A stretch of DNA of 24,609 nucleotides from B2-G16 sp964528085 (GCA_964528085.1 CAZGRE010000019.1:1-24609); one strand, 5' to 3'. Positions 15,215 to 23,406 are shown, counted from the stretch's first letter. Notes: a model not told the origin generated them from the sequence alone. Program-made: numbers and translations.

Positions 15215-15955
15215 ATGAGTGGAAAGCTAGCTCGGCTACGCCGGATCTTTCAGGCGGATGAACGTGCGGTTGTCGTGGCTCTTGACCATGGGCAGTTCAA
15301 GCATGCAGCAACGGGTCTGGAGGACATCAAGGGGATCATTTCGACGGTAGTCGATGGTGGGGCAGACGGAGTCATTCTCAATCCTGGCCCCGCAGCGCAG
15401 TTCAGCCCGGTCTATGCAGGACGAACAGCGCTTATCCTACGCGTAACCGGAGCATCGACCGAGCACAGTCCCGAGTTTGACTATCACCGCCAGATCGCAA
15501 CGGTGGAGCAGGCCGTCATACTGGGAGCCGACGCCGTGCTGGCAATGGGCTTCATCGGCGGTAAGGGGGAGGCAGAATCACTGACGTTACTCGCCCGGAT
15601 AGCTGGGGAGTGCCAGCGTTATGGGATGCCGCTCATCGCGGAGATGCTCCCGGTTGAGCCGGAGCACTTCTACGATACCGATTGGATCCGTTGTGCCGTT
15701 CGTGTCGGATACGAACTTGGTGCTGACTGTATCAAGGCCTACTTCACTGATGCCCCTGCGTATCGGTCTGTTGTCGATGCCTGCCCTGTACCCATCCTTA
15801 TTGCCGGTGGGCCCAAGGTGGAAAAGCCACTGGAGATGGTGCGGAATGCACTAGGGGTAGGAGCAGCTGGGGTTGCGTTTGGCAGGAACGTGTTTGAGGC
15901 CGTCGATCCCAAACAAGAGGTGGAAGAACTTGTGAGCACGGTTCACCACGCGTAG
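15215..15955 (+). CDS. class I aldolase, DhnA/LsrF-like (DeoC/LacD superfamily)
   Basis: This 246-residue TIM-barrel enzyme probably cleaves or forms a carbon-carbon bond through a lysine Schiff base. The N-terminus has VVVALDHGQF, matching the conserved ALDHG block of archaeal-type class I fructose-bisphosphate aldolases. The likely Schiff-base lysine is in ADCIKAYFTDAP. A C-terminal phosphate-binding segment reads PILIAGGPKV and GVAFGRNVF. Relatives include FbaB/DhnA aldolases, LsrF and the sulfofructose-phosphate aldolase YihT, so the substrate is not settled. I chose ATG 15215 (one base after the lacI-type stop, GGAAGG upstream); the frame extends upstream into that gene without conservation. 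In an operon with uptake, dehydrogenase and kinase-like genes it is the natural cleavage step of a sugar or polyol pathway. Confidence 0.82.
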   Translation: MSGKLARLRRIFQADERAVVVALDHGQFKHAATGLEDIKGIISTVVDGGADGVILNPGPAAQFSPVYAGRTALILRVTGASTEHSPEFDYHRQIATVEQAVILGADAVLAMGFIGGKGEAESLTLLARIAGECQRYGMPLIAEMLPVEPEHFYDTDWIRCAVRVGYELGADCIKAYFTDAPAYRSVVDACPVPILIAGGPKVEKPLEMVRNALGVGAAGVAFGRNVFEAVDPKQEVEELVSTVHHA

Positions 15956-15980
15956 ACACCTAACCGAGGAGGTGGCAGGG

Positions 15981-17651
15981 ATGGAAGAAAGAAGATCGCG
16001 GTTGGTGGTGATGGCTGGATTGATACTTGTTGGGTCGATCCTGTTCGGCGCAAGCCTTCTCGGAGCAACGGGAACCGTCTATATCGATCAGAATGCTGAT
16101 CTGGAATACGATAGCGGAGATCTTCCCTTATCCGGGGTAGTTGTGAGTGACGGGTTTACTGTGGTTGTAACGGATGAAACCGGGGCGTATACACTGGAGA
16201 CAAACCCAGAAGCGAGCTTCATTTTCATCTCCATCCCTACCGGCACGTGCCCCTTGAATGGGTGGTATCAGGAACTGACGGATCGCGAGAGATTCGACTT
16301 TCCGTTGGAGAAGGTTGTGGACAATTCTCCGCTTGTCTTCGTGCAGATCACCGATACCCACTATGCAACCGACAAGGATGAATTCAAGGAGGCGTTCTAT
16401 GATCGCAGGATGGAGGTACTCCCCCAAGGGGTATTTGATTCCCTTGCCCAAGAAGTGAACAAGATTTCGCCGGATTTCGTCATGCTCACCGGCGACATAG
16501 TTGCTGATGCCAAGCGCCCACCGGTGGAATTGGTCGACAAATGGATGAGGTACATGGCCGATGACTTCACATCGAAATTCGATTGCCCGCTGTTCGCTGT
16601 GGAGGGCAATCATGACATCGTGCGTGACGTAGAAGTAGGAAAGGCGATATACGAAGGGTATTTTGGCCCTACGTATTACTCATTCAACATTAAGGGAGTC
16701 CATTTCATTGCACTGGATACCATGTGGCTCTCTCCGGAAGGGAAGCTTACATACGGGCCTTCTTCGGCCACGGAAGTATCCTGGTTAAAACAGGATCTTG
16801 CTCTAGTAGATCCTTGGACTCCGATTGTAGTTTTCTGCCACGAACCAACTCCCAGTTGGGCAGATACGGAAGAGAATGCTGAAGTGATGAGCATTCTAAC
16901 AAAGGCCGGAATAACAGCTTTGTTGAATGGCTCATGGCATATGAACTTCCTCTTACACGACCGCTATCCGTTTTACGAACTCATCACAAGCGCCGTGTGC
17001 GGATCGTGGTGGGAAGGAGAAGCAACGGACGGTAGCAAGTTTGGATATCGGGTATTCCGATTCAACCGCGGACGATTGGAGAACATCTGGCGCGAGATCG
17101 GTCTTCACAACATTGAATTACGCCAACCACAGCAGGCAGTAGTAACGTGGGACGGTACCCTGCAAGCCGAAATCTGGGGTGAGGCTGTAAGCGCATCTTG
17201 GAGCCTGGATGGTGGATCTGCACAGAATGCTAATGTCTATTACAACACGATGTGGACGGTCGCCTACGGCAACTTGAATTTCTCCACCCTAACCGATGGC
17301 TACCATGCTTTGAAGGTGGAGTTCCAGATGGCCGACGGTACAACGGTTTCGTCCGAACGGTCGTTCTATGTCCTCAACCCCGACATCGACATCAAGGAGA
17401 TGAAGTCCCATTCAGATACCTTCTTAGGGAAAGTGGTGGCGGCTCCTGAGCTGCAAGTCAGAGCAATAATGCCCGGGGAGGCAATTTCGGCGAGCGACGG
17501 TAGCGCGACGATCATCCTGAGTCATGTACCGTTTGTGGTGCAAAGGGGGGATATTATAGGCGTCGTCGGGATATACCGTGCACACAGCGCCACCCTTATA
17601 AAGCCGTACGATCCCATCTTCTTTGTTCAATATACCGATGAGGCGGAGTGA
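15981..17651 (+). CDS. exported calcineurin-like metallophosphoesterase
   Basis: This 556-residue protein begins with a hydrophobic signal or anchor segment (residues 8-29) and should act outside the cytoplasmic membrane. Residues about 30-110 look like a small beta-sandwich (VVTDETGAYTLE) as in calcineurin-type phosphoesterases with an N-terminal accessory domain. The catalytic domain follows: D125-T-H127, GD at 171-172, GNHD at 209-212, H287 in FCHEP, then NGSWHMN at 316-322. In most relatives the last motif is GHxH; here the first histidine is serine (S318), so one metal site is altered. After about residue 390 there are beta-rich modules of unclear identity. ATG 15981 lies eight bases after GGAGG. 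In an uptake operon it may release the transported solute from a phosphoester, which is inference. Confidence 0.82.
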   Translation: MEERRSRLVVMAGLILVGSILFGASLLGATGTVYIDQNADLEYDSGDLPLSGVVVSDGFTVVVTDETGAYTLETNPEASFIFISIPTGTCPLNGWYQELTDRERFDFPLEKVVDNSPLVFVQITDTHYATDKDEFKEAFYDRRMEVLPQGVFDSLAQEVNKISPDFVMLTGDIVADAKRPPVELVDKWMRYMADDFTSKFDCPLFAVEGNHDIVRDVEVGKAIYEGYFGPTYYSFNIKGVHFIALDTMWLSPEGKLTYGPSSATEVSWLKQDLALVDPWTPIVVFCHEPTPSWADTEENAEVMSILTKAGITALLNGSWHMNFLLHDRYPFYELITSAVCGSWWEGEATDGSKFGYRVFRFNRGRLENIWREIGLHNIELRQPQQAVVTWDGTLQAEIWGEAVSASWSLDGGSAQNANVYYNTMWTVAYGNLNFSTLTDGYHALKVEFQMADGTTVSSERSFYVLNPDIDIKEMKSHSDTFLGKVVAAPELQVRAIMPGEAISASDGSATIILSHVPFVVQRGDIIGVVGIYRAHSATLIKPYDPIFFVQYTDEAE

Positions 17652-17697
17652 CACAAGGAACGGCACAAATGAAGAATTTAAAAGGGGTGAGGTCCCA

Positions 17698-18972
17698 ATG
17701 AAACGAGTAGTTGTACTAGGAGCGCTGTTGGCTGTCGTGATCTGCGGGCTTGTAGCCATTGCGGAACCGGTTGAGTTGACATTCGTCACACCGGCGTGGC
17801 TACCGGACACGGTGAGGTCGATAAAGGCGATAGTCGCTGAGTGGAACGAGGATCACCCGGATATTCAGGTCACGATCATCTGGCAGGCATGGGAGAACCT
17901 CGACGACTACCTCCTGACCAGCTTCCAGGGTGGACAGGCGCCCGATATCTTCCATGAGGATTCTGTGATGTGTTACGAATACGGACATATAGGATATGCC
18001 GCTCCTCTAAACGATTATCTCAGCGAGGAGATCCTTGAGGATATTCCCCAGAACAGCTGGGACGGAGTAAGCGATTCCGACGGATCGATCTATGGGATTC
18101 CTTTCCTGCAGGAGACGCAGGTCATTTTCTATAACAAGGAGCTATTCGCCGAGGCCGGACTTACTGTCCCTGAAGACGGGATGATTACCTGGGACCAACT
18201 CCGCGACTTTGCGCAACAACTGACTAAGCGGGATGCGGACGGTAATGTAACCACATGGGGACTTCTCGCTCCGCTCGAGCAGCGATTGTGGTGGTGCCTT
18301 GTGCGAGAGAACGAGGGACATGTCCTCAACCAACACGAGGACGGCACGTGGCATGTTGAGATCGATGACAACGCCAAAGAGGCAATAAAGTTCTACACCG
18401 ACTTGGTGACCGTCGATCATGTCATGCCGCAGGATGTCATAAGCTACGATTTCATGAGCCTGTTACAAGGATTCTTGAACAAGAAGTATGCCATGATCAG
18501 CTTCGGCTGTTGGGTGCGGAGCTGGATCGACCGGCTCGGGAGAGGAAAGATCGACTGGGGAATGCTGGAAGTGAAAGGACCGAAACAGACCGTCACAGCA
18601 GCCGATCCACAGGCGGTGGCGATCTACGCTAAGTCCGCGCATAAAGCAGAGGCGTTCCAGTTCATCCAGTTCTTCACCAACACGGAGAACTCGGCTCAGA
18701 TCGCTCATGCTGACTGGCTCTTCCCGGTGAGGGAAAGCGCACTACAGCGGCCAGAATTCCAGACCGAAGAAGACCAGTGGAATGTAGCTTACCAGTGGCT
18801 TCCCTATGCGCAGGATGTAAAAGAGCACATGTTCGGATTCCTCTCGTGGGAATGGCAGTCGTTCATCCCTCAGCTTGAGCTGGTGATCTTAGGGGAAAAG
18901 GACCTGGATATGGCCCTTGAAGATGCGACTACCCAGGGCAACCTGTTCCTTAAGAGAATGGGCCTACAGTGA
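17698..18972 (+). CDS. ABC transporter extracellular solute-binding protein, family 1 (second system)
   Basis: This 424-residue protein binds a sugar-like solute for the permeases encoded at 20706-22405. It has a Sec signal peptide (VVVLGALLAVVICGLVAIA, cleavage likely before EPVE). The single cysteine in it is preceded by isoleucine, so it does not form a lipobox. The mature part shows the family 1 pattern: WNEDHPDIQVTI, QGGQAPDIF, GIPFLQETQVIFYNKELF and a C-terminal FIQFFTNTENSAQIA. Tryptophan-rich stretches near the C-terminus (WQSF, WNVAYQWLPY) suit stacking against sugar rings. ATG 17698 follows AAAAGGGGTGAGG. A start at 17623 would lie inside the phosphoesterase gene. It is separated from the permeases by a small exported protein, a terminator and a dehydrogenase. 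Confidence 0.9.
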   Translation: MKRVVVLGALLAVVICGLVAIAEPVELTFVTPAWLPDTVRSIKAIVAEWNEDHPDIQVTIIWQAWENLDDYLLTSFQGGQAPDIFHEDSVMCYEYGHIGYAAPLNDYLSEEILEDIPQNSWDGVSDSDGSIYGIPFLQETQVIFYNKELFAEAGLTVPEDGMITWDQLRDFAQQLTKRDADGNVTTWGLLAPLEQRLWWCLVRENEGHVLNQHEDGTWHVEIDDNAKEAIKFYTDLVTVDHVMPQDVISYDFMSLLQGFLNKKYAMISFGCWVRSWIDRLGRGKIDWGMLEVKGPKQTVTAADPQAVAIYAKSAHKAEAFQFIQFFTNTENSAQIAHADWLFPVRESALQRPEFQTEEDQWNVAYQWLPYAQDVKEHMFGFLSWEWQSFIPQLELVILGEKDLDMALEDATTQGNLFLKRMGLQ

Positions 18973-18994
18973 ATCACACCAAAAAGGAGGTGAT
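18973..18994 (+). other. hairpin containing a full-length orphan Shine-Dalgarno sequence
   Basis: Directly after the SBP stop, ATCAC (18973-18977) can pair with GTGAT (18990-18994) and CC with GG around an AAAAA loop. The 3' arm includes AAAGGAGGTGAT, a 12-base perfect complement of the usual 16S rRNA 3' end. No proper gene starts behind it: the nearest frames are six codons (GTG 18990) or five codons (ATG 19015). The next gene has its own AAAGGAGG. There is no T-tract, so it is not an intrinsic terminator. Confidence 0.5.
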
Positions 18995-19064
18995 ATCTAC
19001 GGGGGAATAGCGGCATGGAAGTCCAGCGGTAACAAGATTGAACAGAACAAAGGAGGATGGCGCA

Positions 19065-19580
19065 ATGAAGAATGTGTTGAAGGTCTTACTATGCGTGCTG
19101 GTACTCGGACTCCTCACGGTGGGCGTCTTGGGGAAAGAAGCACCTACTCCCGCCGGCGACGTCGTTCTGACTGTCTCGGGAGTGATCGCGCTGACCAACG
19201 ATGGAGATACGTTTAAGCTCGATATGGACATGCTAAAAGCCCTTCCGTATCTGGCTTATGAAGTGGATGATCCATGGATGGGCACCCAGACCTACGGTGG
19301 CGTGGAGCTGAAGGCTCTCCTCGACTATGTAGGTATTCCTGCCGGCGCGAGCAGAGTAGTAATGGTCTGCTCGGATGAGAAGGAGTTCCCGGTAGCTATC
19401 AAGGATGCCCTCTATTATCCGATTATCCTAGCCTACACCACCGATGGTGATGAGCTTCCGGCGAGCCAGGGCGGACCGGTTAAGCTGGTGTACCCGTACA
19501 ACTCTTACCCGGAAATCCAGGACCTTTACGCACCGGAACAGTGGGCGTGGTACGTAGTTGAAATCCGCGTGGAGTACTAG
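19065..19580 (+). CDS. small exported protein with an oxidoreductase molybdopterin-binding (SUOX-like) fold
   Basis: This 171-residue protein has a signal peptide (VLKVLLCVLVLGLLTVGVLG) and a single domain resembling stand-alone molybdopterin-dependent oxidoreductase-type domains: VLTVSGVIAL, a LKALPYLAYEV segment, YGGVELKALLDYVGI, then GGPVKLVYPYN and WAWYVVEIRV. The blocks fit that family of small periplasmic proteins. The only mature cysteine is in VVMVCSDE, which is not clearly the molybdenum ligand of YedY/SUOX enzymes, so catalysis is doubtful. ATG 19065 follows AAAGGAGG. It lies between the SBP gene and a terminator, so its product may accompany the binding protein. Its role is unknown. 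Confidence 0.72.
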   Translation: MKNVLKVLLCVLVLGLLTVGVLGKEAPTPAGDVVLTVSGVIALTNDGDTFKLDMDMLKALPYLAYEVDDPWMGTQTYGGVELKALLDYVGIPAGASRVVMVCSDEKEFPVAIKDALYYPIILAYTTDGDELPASQGGPVKLVYPYNSYPEIQDLYAPEQWAWYVVEIRVEY

Positions 19581-19592
19581 TAGTTCGAAAAA

Positions 19593-19624
19593 GGGGGCGG
19601 GTTTCCGCCCCCATTCTTTCTTTA
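19593..19624 (+). terminator. intrinsic terminator after the SUOX-like gene
   Basis: An 8-bp perfect GC-rich stem (19593-19600 with 19605-19612) has a GTTT loop. It is followed by a T-rich but interrupted tail (ATTCTTTCTTTA). It begins 12 bp after the stop and probably reduces transcription into the dehydrogenase and permease genes, as the hairpin at 2727 does in the first transporter operon. I see no clear new promoter between it and 19672. Confidence 0.72.
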
Positions 19625-19671
19625 TACCTTAGGGTGTCAAGTAAGCAAGGAGAATAGAGATTGCCACTGAA

Positions 19672-20703
19672 ATGAAGATAGCGGAACTCATCAAGATCGG
19701 GAAGATCGCTTATCGGGACGTTCCTGCACCGGAGCCGGGACCAGGGGAAGTACTCGTTAAGACCTGTGCTGTCGGTCTGTGCGGCACCGATGTTAAGGCT
19801 TACTTCAACGGCCATCCGTACTTCCCTCCACCATGCGTCCTCGGCCACGAATTCGCTGGCACGGTCGCTAAAGTCGGAGAAGGGGTAGCCCGGTTTGCAG
19901 TGGGGCACCGCATTGTTGCCGCTCCTTACGTCGAGTGTGGAAAGTGCGAGTTATGCAGGCGCGGTTTAGGCGAGCTCTGCCCCGATAAAGCGTTCATCGA
20001 CGGTGCGTTCAAGGAATTCATCCTTCTGCCCCGCTCGATCGTTGAGCGGGCGACTTTCCGATTGAGCGCTAATGTTGACTTCCCAACGGGCTCGCTCGCT
20101 GAACCGCTGGCCTGCGCGTTCAACGGAATAGAGAAAGCGGAGATCAACACTGGGGATCGAGTGCTTGTCATCGGTGCCGGCCCAATGGGAGTGATGCTCG
20201 CCCTATTGGCCAAATCACAAGGGGCGGACGTCATTGTGAGCGAGATTTCACCGGAGCGGCTTGCAGCCGCGCGGAAACTCGAGCTTGACGCCCTCTCTCC
20301 CGGCGACAACGGGCTTGCGGGACAATTGAAGGAGCACTGGGGAAGGGTGGACGCCGATCGGGTACTCGTTGCAGTGGGAAGCCGGCCGGTCTTTGAGGAT
20401 GGATTCAATCTCGCTGCCACCGGAGGACGTGTCCTCTTGTTCGGCGGGCTTCCCAAGGGGGAGAAGGTCTGCGTGGATGCATTCAAGGTGCACTACCGCG
20501 AGATCAGTCTTGTTGGGAGCTTCGGCTTCAATCTGCGACAGTTTAAGCAAGCGGTCGCCTGGTTGAACGAGCATCCCTCCTTGGCGAAGCGGCTGATTAC
20601 CTACACCGTTCCCTTCTCGGAGATTACGCGCGCCTTTGATCTCGCCAAGGAAGCAAAAGAATTAAAGATAGTAGTCGAATTCGACAAGCAGGAGAGGGGA
20701 TAG
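19672..20703 (+). CDS. zinc-dependent medium-chain alcohol/polyol dehydrogenase
   Basis: This 343-residue cytoplasmic NAD(P)-dependent enzyme is related to sorbitol, xylitol and threonine dehydrogenases. Catalytic-zinc ligands are visible in GLCGTD and LGHEFAG. The structural-zinc cysteines are in CGKCELCRRGLGELC. The nucleotide-binding loop is VLVIGAGPMGVMLALLA. The final blocks LFGGLPKGEK and VGSFGF are usual for the polyol subgroup. It probably oxidises the imported sugar or polyol, or an intermediate; the substrate is unknown. ATG 19672 gives the standard family N-terminus (MKIAEL) but the only good Shine-Dalgarno, AAGGAG at 19647-19652, is 19 bases away. An in-frame ATT at 19660 is at ideal spacing. 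The permease gene begins two bases after its stop. Confidence 0.9.
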   Translation: MKIAELIKIGKIAYRDVPAPEPGPGEVLVKTCAVGLCGTDVKAYFNGHPYFPPPCVLGHEFAGTVAKVGEGVARFAVGHRIVAAPYVECGKCELCRRGLGELCPDKAFIDGAFKEFILLPRSIVERATFRLSANVDFPTGSLAEPLACAFNGIEKAEINTGDRVLVIGAGPMGVMLALLAKSQGADVIVSEISPERLAAARKLELDALSPGDNGLAGQLKEHWGRVDADRVLVAVGSRPVFEDGFNLAATGGRVLLFGGLPKGEKVCVDAFKVHYREISLVGSFGFNLRQFKQAVAWLNEHPSLAKRLITYTVPFSEITRAFDLAKEAKELKIVVEFDKQERG

Positions 20704-20705
20704 GG

Positions 20706-21581
20706 ATGCGCAATGGTCAGCCTGCATTTGAAGAAGAACGTAGAGCCTTGCCATTTCTCGTTCCAGCACTTCTCATCCTTTGTTTGATCAGCCTGTATCC
20801 CTTGATCCAAGGGATATCCCGGATGTTTTACACCTACCAGGCGTTGACACAGAAGACCGTGTTCGTTGGCTTTCAAAACGTTCAACTCCTCTTTCATGAC
20901 CACCTCTTCCTACGCGCACTCAGCAATACCCTCGTGTGGACAGGGGTAAGTGTCGTAATGCAGTTTCTTCTCTCCTATTGGTTGGCTACGATGCTTAACT
21001 CTCGGTTCCTGCGCTTGCGCCGGATGTTTAGAGGGATCACCATCATTCCGTGGGCACTATCCCCTGTCGTTATTGCGCTTATGTGGCGCTACATATTCCT
21101 TGGAAACGGACCGTTGAATATGTTCCTGCACTCACTGGGTATGGCCCACCCCCCCAGTTGGCTCAGCGACCCGAGCCTCGCCCTGTGGACGTGCATCATT
21201 GCCAACATCTGGATGGGTATTCCGTTTGTCACGGTCATGCTTCTCGCCGGTTTGCAGACGATCGATAAGAACCTCCTCGACGCTGCAGCGATCGACGGGG
21301 CAAACTACCTGCAAACGCAGTTCAAGATCATCATCCCAAGCGTCAAAAAGGTAGTCCTCATCATCCTTACCTTGGAAACCATCTGGACGTTCAATATGTT
21401 CGACATCGTTTTCGTCCTTACCAAGGGCGGACCGGGTAATGCCTCCTTGACCCTCCCCCTTTATGCCTATGAAAACGCGTTCATGTACTATCAACCGGGA
21501 TACGGCGCCACAATCGGTCTGATCATCCTTCTGTGCCTGCTTACAGTGGTAGTTGTTTATATCCGGGAGGTACTCCGATGA
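20706..21581 (+). CDS. ABC sugar transporter permease, MalF/UgpA type (second system)
   Basis: This 291-residue membrane protein has about six hydrophobic segments, starting with LPFLVPALLILCLISLYPLI. The EAA loop reads DAAAIDGANYLQTQFKIIIP, and the late segment VFVLTKGGPGNAS is characteristic of MalF-like permeases. It pairs with the next permease, whose start overlaps its stop (ATGA). The start ATG follows GGAGAGGGG. With the SBP at 17698 this is a CUT1-type importer, but no ATPase gene is present in this cluster within the window. Confidence 0.92.
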   Translation: MRNGQPAFEEERRALPFLVPALLILCLISLYPLIQGISRMFYTYQALTQKTVFVGFQNVQLLFHDHLFLRALSNTLVWTGVSVVMQFLLSYWLATMLNSRFLRLRRMFRGITIIPWALSPVVIALMWRYIFLGNGPLNMFLHSLGMAHPPSWLSDPSLALWTCIIANIWMGIPFVTVMLLAGLQTIDKNLLDAAAIDGANYLQTQFKIIIPSVKKVVLIILTLETIWTFNMFDIVFVLTKGGPGNASLTLPLYAYENAFMYYQPGYGATIGLIILLCLLTVVVVYIREVLR

Positions 21582-22405
21582 GAATGCATCCACTCAGACA
21601 AATCCTACTGCACATCTTCGTTATCTTATTCATGGCATTGCTGGTCTTCCCCATGATTCTTTTGGTGTTTAACTCTTTTAAGACCGAAGCGGCTATCTTT
21701 GCTTCACCGATGGGCGTACCTAGGACCGTAACCTTCAGCAACTATATGGAAGTGTTTGCCCAATCGACGTTTTTCACGAACTTCAAGAACAGTGCCCTTG
21801 TTGCTCTCGCCACCGTATTTCTTTCGATGATAGTCTCCGCTCCAGCCGGGTACGCGCTCTCCCGGTTCAAGTTCCGCGGCCGTACCCTGTTTTCCGTGTG
21901 GCTCCTCGCCACCCAGTCCTTCCCCGGGATCATCATGGTCCTCGGGCTGTTCGTCATGCTCAAGACGTACCATCTATTGAACACCCTGCCCGGGCTCATC
22001 GTGATGTACACCAGCTTCAGCATGCCGTTCAGCATCTGGCTCCTCAAGGGGTACTTCGACAAGATCCCGGTTGCGTTGGAGGAGGCGGCCCGGATCGACG
22101 GGTGCAGCCGGGTGCGCTCGCTCGTGAAGATCGTGCTCCCTCTTTCCGTCCCCGGGCTGCTCGCGGTGGGAACGTTCTCGTTGCTCCTTTCGTGGAACGA
22201 GTTCTTCTTCGCACTCGTCATCATGCGCGACAACGCCCACTACACGTTGCCCGTTTTTCTCGCCCGCTTCATGGGGTCCGGGGGCGTGGTGCAATGGGGT
22301 CCGTTGAGCGCCGCCGCGCTCCTTGCGTGCATCCCTGTTTTGATCCTGTTCATATTGGGACAGAAGTACCTCGTTTCCGGGCTGACAGGAGGGGCGATAA
22401 AGTGA
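21578..22405 (+). CDS. ABC sugar transporter permease, MalG type (second system)
   Basis: This 275-residue membrane protein has about six transmembrane segments and the EAA loop EEAARIDGCSRVRSLVKIVL. ATG 21578 overlaps the previous stop and has GGGAGG upstream; an in-frame start at 21533 lies inside the previous gene. The downstream kinase-like gene overlaps its stop by four bases (GTGA), tying transport to the following enzymes. Composition changes inside the gene: by count, 21601-21840 is about 45 percent GC and 21841-22200 about 62 percent. Confidence 0.92.
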   Translation: MRMHPLRQILLHIFVILFMALLVFPMILLVFNSFKTEAAIFASPMGVPRTVTFSNYMEVFAQSTFFTNFKNSALVALATVFLSMIVSAPAGYALSRFKFRGRTLFSVWLLATQSFPGIIMVLGLFVMLKTYHLLNTLPGLIVMYTSFSMPFSIWLLKGYFDKIPVALEEAARIDGCSRVRSLVKIVLPLSVPGLLAVGTFSLLLSWNEFFFALVIMRDNAHYTLPVFLARFMGSGGVVQWGPLSAAALLACIPVLILFILGQKYLVSGLTGGAIK

Positions 22406-23406
22406 CGCGCTTCGAACGAGTGGGGCTGATCGTTCACCCTGCCGCGGGCTGCGGGGAGGACGCGATCAGGGAGCTGTTGCCCACGCTTTTCGTAACGATC
22501 AAGGCGGAGGCCGCATTCATAACCGCGGGCACCCTCGAGGCCGAGATCGCCGAAGGGATGGGGGTGCGGTTTACACCGCTTGACATTCCATTCTCCCGCG
22601 ATTTTCCCAGCGTGACCAACGCCTCTGAAGCGATGATCTCTCGCGGGGTGGATACGATAATCGGCGTCGGTGGAGACGGGACCCTGTGCGCTATCGCCAA
22701 TTCGATCATCGCCTGCGGAGGGGGAACGCGGCTCCTCGGGATCGGCGCCGGTTCGTCCAACGTAGGTCCGCTCATCACGGTACGCGGGGAAGACCTGAAA
22801 CAGCTCGATCCTGCGCGTCTCAGGGAGCAGGCGGTCCACGGGGTCGCCGTAGCGGTGAACGAAGCTCCCAGGGGAACCGCATTCAACGATGTCACGTTCA
22901 GCAACATCTTTTTTGGAACGAAAAACGGTAAGCGAGTCGACCTCGATGCACGCGCGATCTTCGATGGGGTGCGTCGCGAGGCAGAGCCGCGTTCGGTATG
23001 CGGAGAAGCGACGAAGGTCCGCAAGAATGGGCGGCTCATGATCGACGCCGGGGTGACGCCGATCGAACAGATCATCGCCTCGCCGATCAACGATCCCCGT
23101 CCCTACAGCGGCAAGGCGGTGAGCGGCCTTCTGTGCTGGGGGCCGTACTTAGGCAAAGACGGCGTGCTCACGGCGGCGAACACTATCCTGATCCGCACCC
23201 ATATCGACACCTCGACCCTCGCGGCAATCGAGCCGCTCTGCCTCCGGCAGGTCAATTTCGGGGACGGGGATGCCATCGCGGTCAGCGGGTTGAAACACGG
23301 GGCCGTAATGATTGCCGATGGGAACCCGATATGCCCGGTCGGTCCCGAGGATCGCGTCACCCTCCGGCTTAACCGGTCCGTTCTGGGGGTTTACAAACTG
23401 ACATAG
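22402..23406 (+). CDS. ATP-NAD kinase / AcoX-like family protein
   Basis: This 334-residue cytoplasmic protein belongs to the NAD kinase/diacylglycerol kinase-like fold. It has the nucleotide-binding GVGGDGTLCAIANSI, preceded by an N-terminal VGLIVHPAAGCGED and followed by LLGIGAGSSNVGPLI. It resembles AcoX-type proteins annotated as ATP-NAD kinases, found in acetoin and other catabolic operons and of uncertain substrate. GTG 22402 overlaps the permease stop and follows AGGAGGGG; the frame is open far upstream only because of high GC. Ftr follows after 17 bp. In a pathway lacking another kinase gene, it may phosphorylate the imported substrate, or make NADP for C1 oxidation. Both are inference. 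Confidence 0.75.
   Translation: MTRFERVGLIVHPAAGCGEDAIRELLPTLFVTIKAEAAFITAGTLEAEIAEGMGVRFTPLDIPFSRDFPSVTNASEAMISRGVDTIIGVGGDGTLCAIANSIIACGGGTRLLGIGAGSSNVGPLITVRGEDLKQLDPARLREQAVHGVAVAVNEAPRGTAFNDVTFSNIFFGTKNGKRVDLDARAIFDGVRREAEPRSVCGEATKVRKNGRLMIDAGVTPIEQIIASPINDPRPYSGKAVSGLLCWGPYLGKDGVLTAANTILIRTHIDTSTLAAIEPLCLRQVNFGDGDAIAVSGLKHGAVMIADGNPICPVGPEDRVTLRLNRSVLGVYKLT

Noticed and set aside
21898..22401. Upstream extension of the AcoX-like frame into the permease gene
   Set aside because: The extension is arginine, histidine and proline rich, in the wrong frame over a clear permease. GTG 22402 has a strong ribosome-binding site and a four-base overlap with the permease stop.
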